Source: Bombus terrestris
Lineage: Eukaryota; Arthropoda; Insecta; Hymenoptera; Apidae
DNA length: 64,000 nt
Assembly: GCF_910591885.1 (NCBI RefSeq)
Contig: NC_063273.1
Coordinates: 3,038,001-3,102,000, forward strand
Direction: 5' to 3'
Made by a program: the position numbers and the translations under genes. Below, piece by piece: positions 52,911 to 63,964 of the stretch (positions within the stretch are counted from its first letter, which is position 1; the number at the start of each line of letters is the position of its first letter). Under the pieces are notes generated by a model, which ran no database searches, was not told where the DNA came from, and worked only from the letters and a program-made list of their open reading frames with translations.

Positions 52911-54068
52911 TTAAGCTATTTTACAGATAGCTCGAAATTTTGCAGAATGTGATCTTGGATTTGCATTTATTTCTTCCAGTGTAGGTGTTATTATATGTTT
53001 ATGCAACATTTTCCAAGGTGTTTTATTAAAATCTTCCATTTCAGTTGAACTATAATGTTTACCATAATTTAAATATTTTAATGGTAATACATTAGCTACA
53101 GTTTCTGTTATGTTTCCTGTCATATGCCTTTTAACGATTGTATCTTCCAGAGAATGAAAAGATATTGTTATTAAACGACCATTCGTCTTTAAATATGACC
53201 CAGCAATAACAATACCATAGTTAATCTCATTTAATTCATTATTTACAAAAATTCTTAATGCTTGAAATGTTTTTGTTGCACAATGAATATATCTGCCAAG
53301 TTGATCAAGTCTTTTTCCAGAAATCACAGACTCAATAAGTTGAGCTAATTCTTGTGTAGTTTTTAAGCTTCTAAAATTATATCGAGCTTCTATAATGGCA
53401 CGTGCAATTTTTTTAGCATACTTTTCATTACCATAAATTCTTAACACACGAGCTAAGTCTGGTTCTGTTATTTGCTCTAGAACTTCACTAGCTGTAGGTT
53501 CTGATGGGCATCTAAATCCATCCATTCTCATATCTAAAGGTCCATTTTTTGACACTGAAAATCCTCTTTCAGCAATATCAAATTGCATAGATGAACAACC
53601 AAAATCAAACAAGAAGCCATCTATGCTATGTGCATTTACCTTATATTTACAAAGCAACTGTGGCAATTCAGAAAATCTCCCCAATAAAGGTATTAATTGT
53701 CCAGGATATTTCTCTGACAAAATTTGTGCATATTGATATGCAATAGGGTCTCTGTCCAATGCAAATATTTTTACATCAGGTGAAGATTCCAAAATTTTTG
53801 TAGAATGACCACCAGCTCCAAATGTCATATCCACAAAAATTTTTCCTGGTAATGGCTCCAAATAATGTAATACTTCCTTAACCATAACTGGCACATGAGG
53901 TATATTTTTAATAGTATTATCAGTTTTGTTTGCTATTTCGCTATATTTTCTACTATTCTTTAAATCTATCGTATTATTATGTGTCCAAAATAAATAATGT
54001 ACATCCTTTTTTAAATATTTCATGCCATAATATTTATATACATGAATTATATCACTTATTAGCTTCAT
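52911..54068 (-). CDS. METTL15: Mitochondrial 12S rRNA N4-cytidine methyltransferase (RsmH/MraW family)
   Basis: This is the eukaryotic mitochondrial member of the RsmH family, which uses S-adenosylmethionine to methylate a cytidine N4 in small-subunit rRNA and supports mitoribosome assembly. The single open exon encodes 385 aa from the first in-frame ATG (54068). Family motifs occur in order: HVPVMV at about residue 58, the SAM-binding GAGGHS at about 84, ALDRDP at about 103, DFGCSSMQ at about 155, DMRMD at about 179, ATKTFQALR at about 264 and SFHSLEDTIVK at about 303. About 57 lysine- and tyrosine-rich residues precede the fold and could be a mitochondrial presequence. The start is uncertain: the ATG at 54068 lies inside the UQCC2 coding region in another frame, and the next in-frame ATG, at 54023, would avoid overlap. 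The gene converges on MTHFD1, with 330 nt between stops. Confidence 0.94.
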   Translation of the reverse strand: MKLISDIIHVYKYYGMKYLKKDVHYLFWTHNNTIDLKNSRKYSEIANKTDNTIKNIPHVPVMVKEVLHYLEPLPGKIFVDMTFGAGGHSTKILESSPDVKIFALDRDPIAYQYAQILSEKYPGQLIPLLGRFSELPQLLCKYKVNAHSIDGFLFDFGCSSMQFDIAERGFSVSKNGPLDMRMDGFRCPSEPTASEVLEQITEPDLARVLRIYGNEKYAKKIARAIIEARYNFRSLKTTQELAQLIESVISGKRLDQLGRYIHCATKTFQALRIFVNNELNEINYGIVIAGSYLKTNGRLITISFHSLEDTIVKRHMTGNITETVANVLPLKYLNYGKHYSSTEMEDFNKTPWKMLHKHIITPTLEEINANPRSHSAKFRAICKIA

Positions 54069-54637
54069 TCTTAACAATATTCTTGAATAATCTTGAAAAT
54101 TTACCGTTAAAAAATCCTCTTTTGTCTTCTGAATAGTAATCTAGTGCTTCTGGTGTAAGCAGTAAATTACATTGATCTTTTGTTAATCCAGTAGCAGTAC
54201 TTGAAAGTGTGCGATTATATATTTGTCCATAATGATTGGAAGAAATTCTCTTCAAACTCATGTAATAACGGTCACATTGTTCACGATTTACTTCACTAGC
54301 TTCACCCTTTGCAAAAGCAAGTTTTAATTGATCACGAATATGCTGAGCTAAGTCTCTAAAATACATATAAATTATAATTATATTTTATAACAACAATTAC
54401 AATAATTAGATATAAAATTAATAATATACTCTAATACTATAAAACATATAACTAATTCTATACAGTATCAAAACATTTATAACCATAACTATTTAAAATA
54501 TTAAATCTAACCTGAATATAGATTATGGAAGGAAAAAATAGTCGAATTTAGTTAATTTAACAAAATTACCTGCCAGGTTTAGAATTATCCAAGGGCCATG
54601 ATTCTAATAATTTCATATAATTTCTATATGTACCCAT
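54052..54637 (-). CDS. UQCC2: Ubiquinol-cytochrome c reductase complex assembly factor 2
   Basis: UQCC2 is a small mitochondrial matrix protein that works with UQCC1 on newly made cytochrome b during complex III assembly. Two exons join in frame: 54570-54637 (ATG at 54637) and 54052-54355, separated by a 214-nt GT-AG intron. The product is 123 aa against 126 in human. The N-terminus YRNYMKLLESWPLD followed by KPGRDL resembles the human YRRFLKL.EEWP.D.TKRGRDL pattern, and the SNHYGQIY segment matches the SN(Y)Y...Y core. Helices are predicted from composition; there is no transmembrane segment. The last 17 nt of the coding region (54052-54068) also encode the first codons of METTL15 in a different frame. 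Recognition rests on the N-terminal and central motifs and on matching length. Confidence 0.9.
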
Positions 54638-55284
54638 GGTAATAACAGAGAGGAAACGAGAATGCTCACGCTCGTAATTCTAGTTATTTCTCAGTACAAG
54701 TGCTGCACCATGCGGTCAAGTGCTGAGGTCAACTAAAGTTAGCATATACAAGAACCTATATAAATAGGGATCTATAATGTTTGATTGCACACTAGCATGG
54801 ACAAGAACCTATTTAATTGTACGATTCTATTGAAAAGTTCATATCTATTTTTTTATTTGAGATAGACAAATATGAAACTGGCAAAGTCGCGCAATAATGA
54901 TTTACGTTAGTAAAAATAGTAATAATAATGTAATAAAATACCAATTTACAAAAAGTTAGTCACTTTTAAATACATATCACCAACTATCATGAATAAGTAT
55001 AAAATAAAATAAACCTAACGTATTAAAGAATTTTATATCACGTGATCGAGGTAAATCCCTGAGCAAATAAACAAATCAATTTTTACTATTTACTAAAATG
55101 GTGTTGATTCTCTTATCAACTTCATATCACATGTAACGTTATCGATTCAAGATAAATACGACATTAGCAGCAGTAGTTGAAATTGAAACTAAACGCAGGC
55201 GAAATCTGTTAACTAAATTTATGTACCTACATGCACAAATTATCTTAGCACCTAATATTTATTTTATTTCATATATAAAAAAAA
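54638..55284. other. Intergenic region upstream of UQCC2, downstream of the THAP-ZAD gene
   Basis: This AT-rich stretch must hold the UQCC2 promoter (minus strand) and the 3' end of the zinc-finger gene. An imperfect direct repeat of about 24 nt (AGCATATACAAGAACCTA-like) is at 54741-54764 and 54794-54817, 53 nt apart; the first copy runs into a TATAAATA string. No ORF of interest was seen. Confidence 0.5.
55258..55268 (-). terminator. Overlapping polyadenylation signals of the THAP-ZAD gene
   Basis: Two AATAAA hexamers on the minus strand, at 55263-55268 and 55258-55263, lie 17-27 nt after the stop codon of the zinc-finger gene. If used, they would give a very short 3' UTR. Confidence 0.45.
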
Positions 55285-58200
55285 TTATTCAAATTCAGAG
55301 CATGCTATATCCACACTGTAAGGTTCTATTTCTTGTTGTATCTCTACATATTCCTGAATTATAGAATTATTTTGTTCGTGCAAAGCAATATGCTTTAAGA
55401 TATCTTTCTTCCTTGCGAAAACTTCATTACATTGTTCACAAGACAACGATTTGGCATTATGTGTTTTAGTGTGCTTGATCATGTCATTTTTTTGAGAAAA
55501 TGTCCTACCACACGTTTCGCAAGCAAATGGTTTCTCTCCAGTATGTATTCTCTCATGCACATTTAACGTTCCTCTACGCGTGAAACTTTTATTACAATAT
55601 ATACATATATAAGGCTTAATCCCAGAATGAATTTTTATGTGTTGATTAAGATTGCTTGAACATTTGTATTCCATTTTACATATTTTGCAAACGTAAGGAC
55701 GTTCTCCGGTATGTATTCTTTCGTGTATAAGACGTGATTCTTTGGAAACAAACGATTCTTCACAATATTGACACATATACGGTCTCTCCGAAGAATGAAT
55801 GGATTTTTTATGGTACACCAGAGAATTTTTGCTTGCTAATTTTTTCCCACAAATATTACAATCGATACTTATTTTATCTTCTTTATGTGTACGTTCATGA
55901 TTTAATAATACCGCTCGAGTTGAAAATATTCGGTCACAACTCTTACATTTCCATGTAGGTTTATCGATATGTTTTTTTTCTATGCTTTCTATAGTATCTT
56001 GTTCTGTATGTTTTTTTCTATGTAACTTTAGTTCACTCATTGATTTACATGTGTGTGTACATATCTAGAAATAAAATGCATATATTTTTACGTAATACTG
56101 AATGCTATGAATTATTAATTTTGAATGCTATTAATTTGTTTCTGATAATGGTATACTTACACTACATGTATATATACCATTTCCACTGTTATGACGTTTA
56201 AGATGTGTATTCATGTTTCCTTTACGATTGAAAGCTGTGCCACAAATTGGACAGACATGTTTATTCAAACCATGAGAAAGTTTATGCTGTCTTAGTTGTA
56301 TTCTTTTGTAAAAAGCTTTACCACACTTTTCACAGGAGTAAGGTTTATTTCCATTATGTTGATTCATATGTTCTCCCAAATGAAATCTGAATTACATATT
56401 TCACAATTATTGAAAAATACAAAATTGATGATTTACTTTATGATATAATACTTAAAAGTTTTAGAATGCTACCTAGATCTAAATGCATTTCCACAAATGT
56501 CACAAATGTGTCGTTTCTTTTTTGAATCATCCAAATGAGTTCTTTTATGACCTCTTAAATTATTGGAATGTTTAAAACTTTTTCCACATAAATCACATAA
56601 ATAAGGTTTATCTATTCTATGAGTGGCTTCATGTACATCTAAACTAGACCACTTTTCATAGCTTCTATCACACATGATACATTTAAATAGAAGTTGACCT
56701 TCATGACAATCCATAATATGATTTAATAATTCCTTTTTAGTAATATAAATCAAACCACAATGGCCACATTTTTTATTGGTTTCCATTGATGGATTATTGG
56801 TATTGTAGGAATCTTTATGATTATTGCATTGTTCTTTGTTCATAATTATTTTATCAGTAATTTGATAATCTTTTACTTGAAGAAATTTACAATACGAAAG
56901 TTTATGTTCAACAAAGTGTTTCTCAGTTTCAAAATTTGCATGACAAACATTACAAGTTTTTGTTATAAATTGAAAGTTCATTATCTTTATATTATTGGAT
57001 TCTTTATCATTCATATTATTATTAGCTTCTTTTTCCTTCTGTACAACTATTTCTCCACCATCACACAACATTTTGTGATTTTCAAACATCTCTTGTGTTT
57101 TAAAGATATTTTTACAATACAAGCATTGAATTTCATTATTTAATATTTCATTATCTGAATAATTCTTTGTTAGTCTATCTGTACATTCATCTTCTTTAAT
57201 TTCCTCATTATGTGATGCAATAAAACTATTTAATTCAGATTGCACTTCCTTTCTTATACTATTTTGAAAACTATCTTTTTGCATATTGGTATTTTCCAAG
57301 TCACTAAATCCTTTAGGAACTTCCTGATTCATAGAAATTTCATTCATTTTGCTAGAAGATAATTCTACAGATGTAACATCAGTTGTTTCATTCATAGACA
57401 TTTCTTCATCTATTTCTAAGGAACACTTTTTTGCTATGGCACTATACTTATGATCATAATTTAGCTGTAAAATAATATATACATTTGATCTTAATATTAT
57501 GATATATATATAGTAGTTAAAAATCAAGTTATATATACTAGCTACTTACTTCTGCATTAATATTCAAAAATTTTTTCAACCTCATGTCTGTTCTTAAAGA
57601 TGTTATAACTAACGAATGTGCAACTTCTAATTTATTATAGCAATTTATGCACAATTTCTGTGGCATTATATCTTCCATATCAACCATGATTGGTAAATGT
57701 AAACTTATTTTTTCTCTTAGCCCTAGATCTATTCCTTTCAGTGAAAATATTTCTATACCATCAAAACATGGTTCTTCACATATTCTACATAAATTTGAAA
57801 ATTTAATACTGATTTCATGATACTGATCCATTTCAACATCCATATCACAATATGATAACATAACATTATCAGTTATTTCTGTTTGTTCATTTTTATCAAA
57901 GACATTTTTTGAATCCTTTCCAGCAATAATATCAGATTCAAATAATGTTGGAATAGCATGTTGATCTATTATCACAGGATCTGTCTTATTTATGAAATAA
58001 CGATCTTCTATATGATGAGAACATATATAATAATTTGAATACAATTCTTCATTAGATTTCATTAAAAGATCCGTTCTATCACACTGATGTGCCCATATTT
58101 TTGAACTGTAAGAAAATAATTTATAACAAGTTATAAAACAAAATATTTAATTGCTAATAAATAAAGGAAGACTACTAATTAAGTATATTATTTTACATAA

Positions 58201-58419
58201 TGATTATTATGATAATGAAGAATATTATTTGCTTGCAAATTAAAAATATGTATAACTACGATTAGTATAATGAATGAAATATTATTTTTAAATAGTGATT
58301 AATTTATAATTTGACAAGACTTACGTATCACTGTTCGGAAAGTGAATGAATTTGACATTTGTCGAGTCTTCATTATCCGAAGAGTATTTACAAGTTTTGG
58401 CAGCGCAAACTATCTTCAT
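55285..58419 (-). CDS. THAP + ZAD + multi-C2H2 zinc-finger protein
   Basis: This is probably a DNA-binding transcriptional regulator; its targets are unknown. Five exons join in frame: 58325-58419, 57550-58105, 56473-57464, 56161-56386 and 55285-56064, giving 882 aa. Residues 1-87 form a THAP domain: zinc ligands Cys5, Cys10, Cys60 and His63, FIHFP at 24-28, Trp36, and AIPTLF at 82-87. Residues about 136-212 form a ZAD dimerisation domain with Cys138, Cys141, Cys184 and Cys187. An acidic linker follows (about 218-330). Then come about 16 fingers (331-852): the first two end in Cys instead of His, and the later ones are classical with TGE(K/R)P linkers. Exon 1 ends inside the THAP domain and some finger motifs span exon junctions, so a single gene is well supported. 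I do not recognise a named orthologue. The chance that two neighbouring genes are joined wrongly is small because all phases fit. Confidence 0.88.
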
Positions 58420-59262
58420 GTTGAACACTTTAATTTAAAAATGATAAATTTTATGTACTTTTCTGCTAATTTCTTCATTAAATCTATAGATTAATCTATT
58501 ATATTAAATCTATTATCGAGATGTTGTTAGTAGCTGTGTTATTTGATCACAGACAATGATTTCATGTACAGAAATTATAATTCTAGCAATACTTAAAAGA
58601 TGGCGTTAACTAACTAGGTATTTTCGATTTATACTGAATACTGATTTTATCTTCCGAGGATTAAATTTCTATTATTACCATAAATGATTATTATCTATAT
58701 ATTTTTACACATAAAACTCTGTTTTACTTTCTACTTATTAATATGATGTACTTATGATATGATATACTCGGAATGCTAGTTATTTGTGGCACCAATTTTT
58801 CAGTATTATATTATTCAGTTTAAGAAATTATTAAATTTAGCATTCAAAAATATTTTTTTTCTACTCAAGGATATTCTTATGTGATCGGCTTGTACAAATT
58901 TCTTAAGCATTGCGTTTAAAAAAATCAAACGTTAAATATATATGAGAATAATAACAAAGATATTGAAGACTCAGACAAATAACAGCTATCTTGATTTTCT
59001 TATTAAGAAATTTGTAGACATAGGATATTTTATTTTGAAAAAGAACATACCAATTTCTTAATTAGAATTTACAGTGCGATTCAAAGAATGAATTTATTCA
59101 TGTGATTTATCAAAATCATTCAAGTAATATGTATAGCTTTAGAGCACATGGTACCTGAAACCAAGTACATACTGATTATTACCGATACAATAAGTCATAT
59201 GAATATTCGTACATTGCTTAAAATTGATTTTTTTTCTTTTTTAATTGTGTTAAAACACTTGA
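58420..59262. other. AT-rich intergenic stretch upstream of the THAP-ZAD gene
   Basis: This holds the expected promoter and 5' UTR of the minus-strand zinc-finger gene near 58420-58560. The rest is AT-rich with poly-T and poly-A runs. No coding potential or RNA gene was seen. Confidence 0.4.
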
Positions 59263-59669
59263 TTTCTTTAAGAATTTAGAAAGATTAATTTACTAGATAA
59301 GGTGTAAAACGGTTTTGAAAAAATTGTAATTGATAGGAATCGGTTGATACGAAAATAAGCGACAGACATCCAAAGATGTAAGAATCTTTAGATTTTAGAC
59401 CGAAAATCGTGAAAAACTGCGATTTTAACCATTTTTAACCGTTCGTAGCTCATAGTAATGTTAGTCCATTTTGATAAAATTTTCGACATATACATACCTG
59501 TATAAATCTTCAAAATGTGTGGTTTACATTTTCATCCTAGGCTCGGTTAAAAAGTTGTAAAAAGCGAGTTTTACTCTTTTGCTGGATTGCACGACTGCAC
59601 AGTAGACCTATGTTTATTCAATTCAAAAACAGTCTAGAGAAATTAATTTCCTATCAGTCCGACAACAAA
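59263..59669 (-). mobile_element. Copy 2 of a MITE-like element with long terminal inverted repeats
   Basis: The left end begins TTTCTTTA and continues with ATTAATTTACTAGATAAG, closely matching the left end of the element at 43995-44440. The right end (about 59630-59669), read in reverse, shows a degraded version of the same repeat (ATTAATTTCTCTAGA). The interior, read on the minus strand, matches the interior of copy 1, including CTATGAGCTAC and a block ending TTTTTCACGA, so the copies lie in opposite orientation. There is no ORF, so the element is non-autonomous. The right boundary is approximate and no target-site duplication could be fixed. Confidence 0.6.
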
Positions 59670-59876
59670 TGCTTAAATATGGACGTATGCAAAGTTTAAC
59701 AATAATAACATATGTATATCTGAAAAATGGCAAATTTTCCACAATTCGTTAAAATGGTGTTTACAAACACGACAATGAAATTAGAAAAATCATGTCGTTT
59801 TACAGTCGATTGTACCATGTGCAAAATCATTTATTTTCTAATTATACGTACAATAATCTGTGGTATAACTTCTTTC

Positions 59877-59955
59877 ATATATATATATATACATATATGA
59901 TATATATATATATATACGTATGTATGTATGTATGTATGTCTGTCTGTTTGTTTAT
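59877..59955. repeat. Compound (TA)n-(GTAT)n-(GTCT)n microsatellite
   Basis: A TA-rich run with CATATATG interruptions is followed by five or six GTAT units and then GTCT and GTTT units. It is directly visible as a simple sequence repeat. Confidence 0.95.
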
Positions 59956-60794
59956 ATACAATATCTTATTCTCAATCTTAAGAACTCAGGTGCAAATACA
60001 TGAAAATGACTAAGGCTCTTCCATATTTGTTCACACAGTTGCTCGACTGTCAATAACAATATTACACAAAGTACAGCAAGAACATGGCAATCAATTTTTA
60101 TACTCTTTTTGTATTTTGTATTTGTATGATTAACGTTTCGATCTCTTTATTTTTTATATCACTAATAACTTTGTTTCTTTTCCCATTTGTCTAAAAGAAG
60201 ATTCGATCGATAAGTCAAGTATACGGTGACGAAAGAATCGTAACTATTTCATAAATTTACGGTCTGCCGGAAACGAAGGTTTGAAGTCTAAAAAGAACTC
60301 AGTTGTTCGCCTTTGTTATAGAAGTGCAGGTATAGAAATACTGTTTTATGTCCCGTGCATCAGGCACGTGAACATTCTTACATTGATTACATATTACATT
60401 CTTGTTATCAGAGGAACTATTACTCTTAGCATTTTTGTGTCTTCGTTACGTAGTTTTGTTGCTTGATTAACGCCATGAACACTCAACTTATCGATTCAAA
60501 GTAGCAAAAGTATATTACAATACTGGTGGATGGCAAGTAAAATACAACGCGTAGCGTGTTTCTTTTTCTTTTACTTTTGTTTTATATTCCTAAGTTCTAC
60601 GGATGTCCGCCCGTATTTGCTGAATGATCGCTTTGTTAGAATACTAGAAATTGATATGAAAAAGAGGAACTCCCTACTCATGGAATCTAATCCATTCGAT
60701 AGATCCTCGTTTAGTATCACCGAGAAGTTTTAGCGCTTTTTTTCAGCCTTAAGCTTACATAAAACAAGCTATATGTATAACAAAGTACAATATA

Positions 60795-60826
60795 CGTGTG
60801 TGTGTGTATATATACATATATGTGTA
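60795..60826. repeat. (GT)n-(TA)n microsatellite
   Basis: A short compound dinucleotide repeat: about six GT units, then TATATATACATATA. Confidence 0.85.
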
Positions 60827-61903
60827 ACATTTCAAAAGTAAAGGATATACATTCATATATTGTATATTGAAATAATGAATGAATATCGCTTTAAAATATA
60901 TAACCGATTTTGTTTTAAGATTATGTATGTTTAAAATTTCTTATAATTGTTTGATTTGTTGTAGACGTTCGATATACGCTCGTAATTGTTGTGTTTTCTT
61001 ATAAGATTTCTGAAGAAAACAATGTAACGTGAAATTATCTTGAAGAAATAATGATAAATCATTTTCATAGTTACATTTTCGTTACTTTTTAAAATAAATG
61101 AAAATAGCGCATTTGTGCTTTTATGTGTATTACATACTTAAACTTGAATTTTTTAATGTATATAAAAAATGAAAGCATTTTGCCATATCAAAAAATGCGA
61201 TTAGATCGTGAAGATACATTCAACAAATATAAATTTAATGTTTTTATATAATATTGATGGTAATTTCAACAATAAAATTTTCGTTGATATATGGGACACC
61301 GAGCAGTTGAAGTTGGACCAAGTTCATATGTATATATTGTATTTATTAGTAAGTATTTAAAAATCTCTCCAAGTAATATTAATCACATTCAGATACAGCA
61401 ACAACGCTAAACATCGAACGTATTATTCCTTTATTCGCCAGGAATGTAAGTTCGTTTGTCACAATAAGATGAAAAATCGTGTCGGAAGATTTGCTAAGTA
61501 CAAAATGAAACGCTGTCTAGAAAATTTTTACAATCGACGAGGGAGATTTTTTATTTGAGGGGCATTTTCTAGAAAAATTTGTTTTGTTATAGACTTTCAT
61601 TGAATACTATCTTTTGCCACACGATGATGTCTCTGTAAAGAATGACATATCTGACATAATTATATAATTTGCCTATATAGCATAATAAAAAGTATCATTG
61701 TATTGTGATAATCTTAATATAAATGTAAATTCAACAAAAACATTATTCGTTTGATAAATTCCTTATCTTAAGGAGCCAAAAATCACAGGCAATGTAGTCT
61801 TTACATAGGTACCGATTTACCGATTTAACGATAGGAATTTCCAGAAGTGGCATTCTTACTGCCATTTCCTTCTTTTTTTTTTTTAATTACGATGCTACCT
61901 ATA

Positions 61904-63964
61904 TCAGATACTATCATTTCTATTAATTAAACTATCTTCTTTGTCGACTGGGGGTGGGCCGGTGGTTAATGTGGTACTGGGTCCAGCCGTTAAATAACCA
62001 GCAGACACCGGCGTTCCAGCTATATATTATATTATTATTACATTCGTATGTTTAAATATATTATATCTAATATAGAAATGAAAATAATTGATATGTATAT
62101 CGTACCAGTAAGGTAACCAGAATTAGTTGTATTAGAAATAAACAGATCATGTCGCTGATCTTTGTATTCCGCCCAGACACTTGACTTCTCTAGTATCGCA
62201 TTTACTTTCTCACCCAGTAACAAGCTTCTGGTCATTGCTTTTAAAGCCTTGACTATTTGAGCTTTAGCAGTTGCAGGGTTTTCAATTACGTCTAACCGTC
62301 CCTCTAGTATATTTAACAAATAAGGTACCATTTCAGCGTCCAGTGCCTATAAGGAACAATTAACAACAAAGGTTCTTGAATTTATAATACTGACAAATAA
62401 TATTTAATGTCTTGTATTTACCTGTTTTATAAGTCTATCCTCGTTAGTCGAAAATAATCTATTCAGCGTTTCGCACGCTATTGCTATCATATCTCGTCTA
62501 GATTGCATAGCATGTTTCAGTGGACTTATACATTCTGTTTGACAAATAGATGATATACAAATCTGTAAGATTATTAATTAGTGTTGTTGATATTAAATAC
62601 TATTTAGTATTTCATAAAGAAAAATCAACGAACTCACCTCGCTTGCTGCTAATTGATGAAGTATTAATATCGCAGTTTTATATACAGATGGTTGATTATT
62701 TTGCATTGCCATTTGTCGGCATAGTCTAGGTATGTGTCCTAATGATGGAACTTGATCTGCTAAACTTGGTTGTGCTTGAAGTAAATTTACTAGCGCTTGT
62801 GTTGTTAATTCCAACATATCCGACTATTTAAGGATATTATTAAATTAATCAATATACTCATTTTACTATAACACACCAAAGTGTACACTTACATCAGTTT
62901 TCTCCTTGGACATAAGGGCTAATGTCGTATCCATAAGTTCACTTAAAAATTCCTTAGGTTTTCTAAGAGCCCACGCGGGACTGGCTATAAATAATCTAAG
63001 ATATACACCTCCGACTGCGGGTTCATTAGTTGCGATGTCAATATTACTTTGAGTATCAGGTAACTTTAATATTGCATTGGAATTTCGTCTTTGTAACATG
63101 TAATATCTGAAAAAATTTATTTTGCCTTAGATGAACGTAATTAAACAAGAAAATAAATATTTTTAAAAAATGTTTATGTACTCGTCTTTTAATTCCCCAA
63201 CGATCCTTGACACTCTAGCTTTGGCATTATCATCCCATATTAATTCAGGATTCTCGTGTTTTGTTTCAAACATATGCACACATTGTTTTGGAGCATCCCT
63301 AATAGCTTCACTAAATAATCTAGGTAAAAATCTAGACAAATCTAGTTTTACTTTTGGTCCAGCCAACTTATCAGACGACATTTTGCCAAGCAGTTCTGCG
63401 GCTGTTTCGCGTATCTGAGTGTTACTTGAATTACAGAACAGATCAAGAACGTATACAACAGCTCCTAAAATTTTCATAAATTTCGTCTTGAAAAGAAAGG
63501 TATAATTTTAGATATGGTTCATGTTTAATTTTACCTTTAGACAGTGCATCTTTTACGATCTTCGTGGAGCTCATCAGAGCATACAAAGTTTCCAATATTA
63601 GCAACTGACACTCCTGCAGAGAATTTAAAGCTAATAATAAATGTACTATAACCTCGTTTGCTGCGATATCATCTACACATTCTTGGTTCTTTGTAACATT
63701 ACTAATAACTTCAAGTGCGTTTTTCTGTATCAACTTAAAGTTATTACAACTCAAAAGTCCAAATAATAATCTGAAGTGTCCTATACATTGTAATTCAATT
63801 CCTGGATTATTTTTTATAACATTTTTTAATGCTTCTAAAGACATAACAATATGTTCCAATTTCTCTTGATCCTTCTTAGCTAATGCCATATTGCCCATTG
63901 ATGTCAAATATTTTGACGATTCAGACAAAAAGTCAAGTACATTAATCGTAAAACTTTTGGGGTT
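61904..63964 (-). CDS. DNAJC13: DnaJ homolog subfamily C member 13 (RME-8), C-terminal part; 5' end outside window
   Basis: RME-8 is a large Hsc70 co-chaperone on endosomes that acts in clathrin removal, SNX/retromer sorting and receptor recycling. Seven exons join in frame: 63535-63964, 63182-63464, 62893-63106, 62638-62823, 62422-62562, 62106-62346 and 61904-62019. They encode the last 536 aa; the human protein has about 2,240. The DnaJ domain lies in the missing part. This part is helical, armadillo-like sequence (for example SKGAVVYVLDLFCNS and QKNALEVISNVTKNQECV). It ends with the family signature SSVWAEYKDQRHDLFIS, two GYLTAG-like motifs and a proline-rich tail that stops at TGA 61904-61906. 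The first exon seen begins after a TTTTTTCAG acceptor in phase 0, so the gene continues beyond 64,000. Identity is secure; upstream exons are unseen. Confidence 0.95.

Larger units (their letters stand above)
59670..61903. other. AT-rich intergenic region with microsatellites, 3' of DNAJC13
   Basis: The stretch is AT-rich and carries TA/GTAT microsatellites near 59877-59955 and 60795-60826. Minus-strand AATAAA signals that could end the DNAJC13 transcript are near 61331, 61430 and 61549. Small ORFs here look random. No RNA gene was recognised. Confidence 0.45.

Noticed and set aside
54069..54077. METTL15 start upstream of 54068
   Set aside because: The codon at 54077 is TTG, not ATG. The first in-frame ATG is at 54068; a TTG start is not expected here.
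56817..57143. 108-codon plus-strand ORF antisense to the zinc-finger gene
   Set aside because: It is the complement of a real exon and reads as a random hydrophobic peptide.
58325..58419. THAP exon belonging to an active P-element
   Set aside because: Only the DNA-binding domain is present; no transposase catalytic domain or flanking inverted repeats were found, and the exon splices in phase to the ZAD exon.
61904..62150. Duplicated GYLTAG motif at the DNAJC13 C-terminus
   Set aside because: The repeat spans the last exon junction and, as far as I recall the family, is also present in vertebrate DNAJC13, so it is not a lineage-specific oddity.
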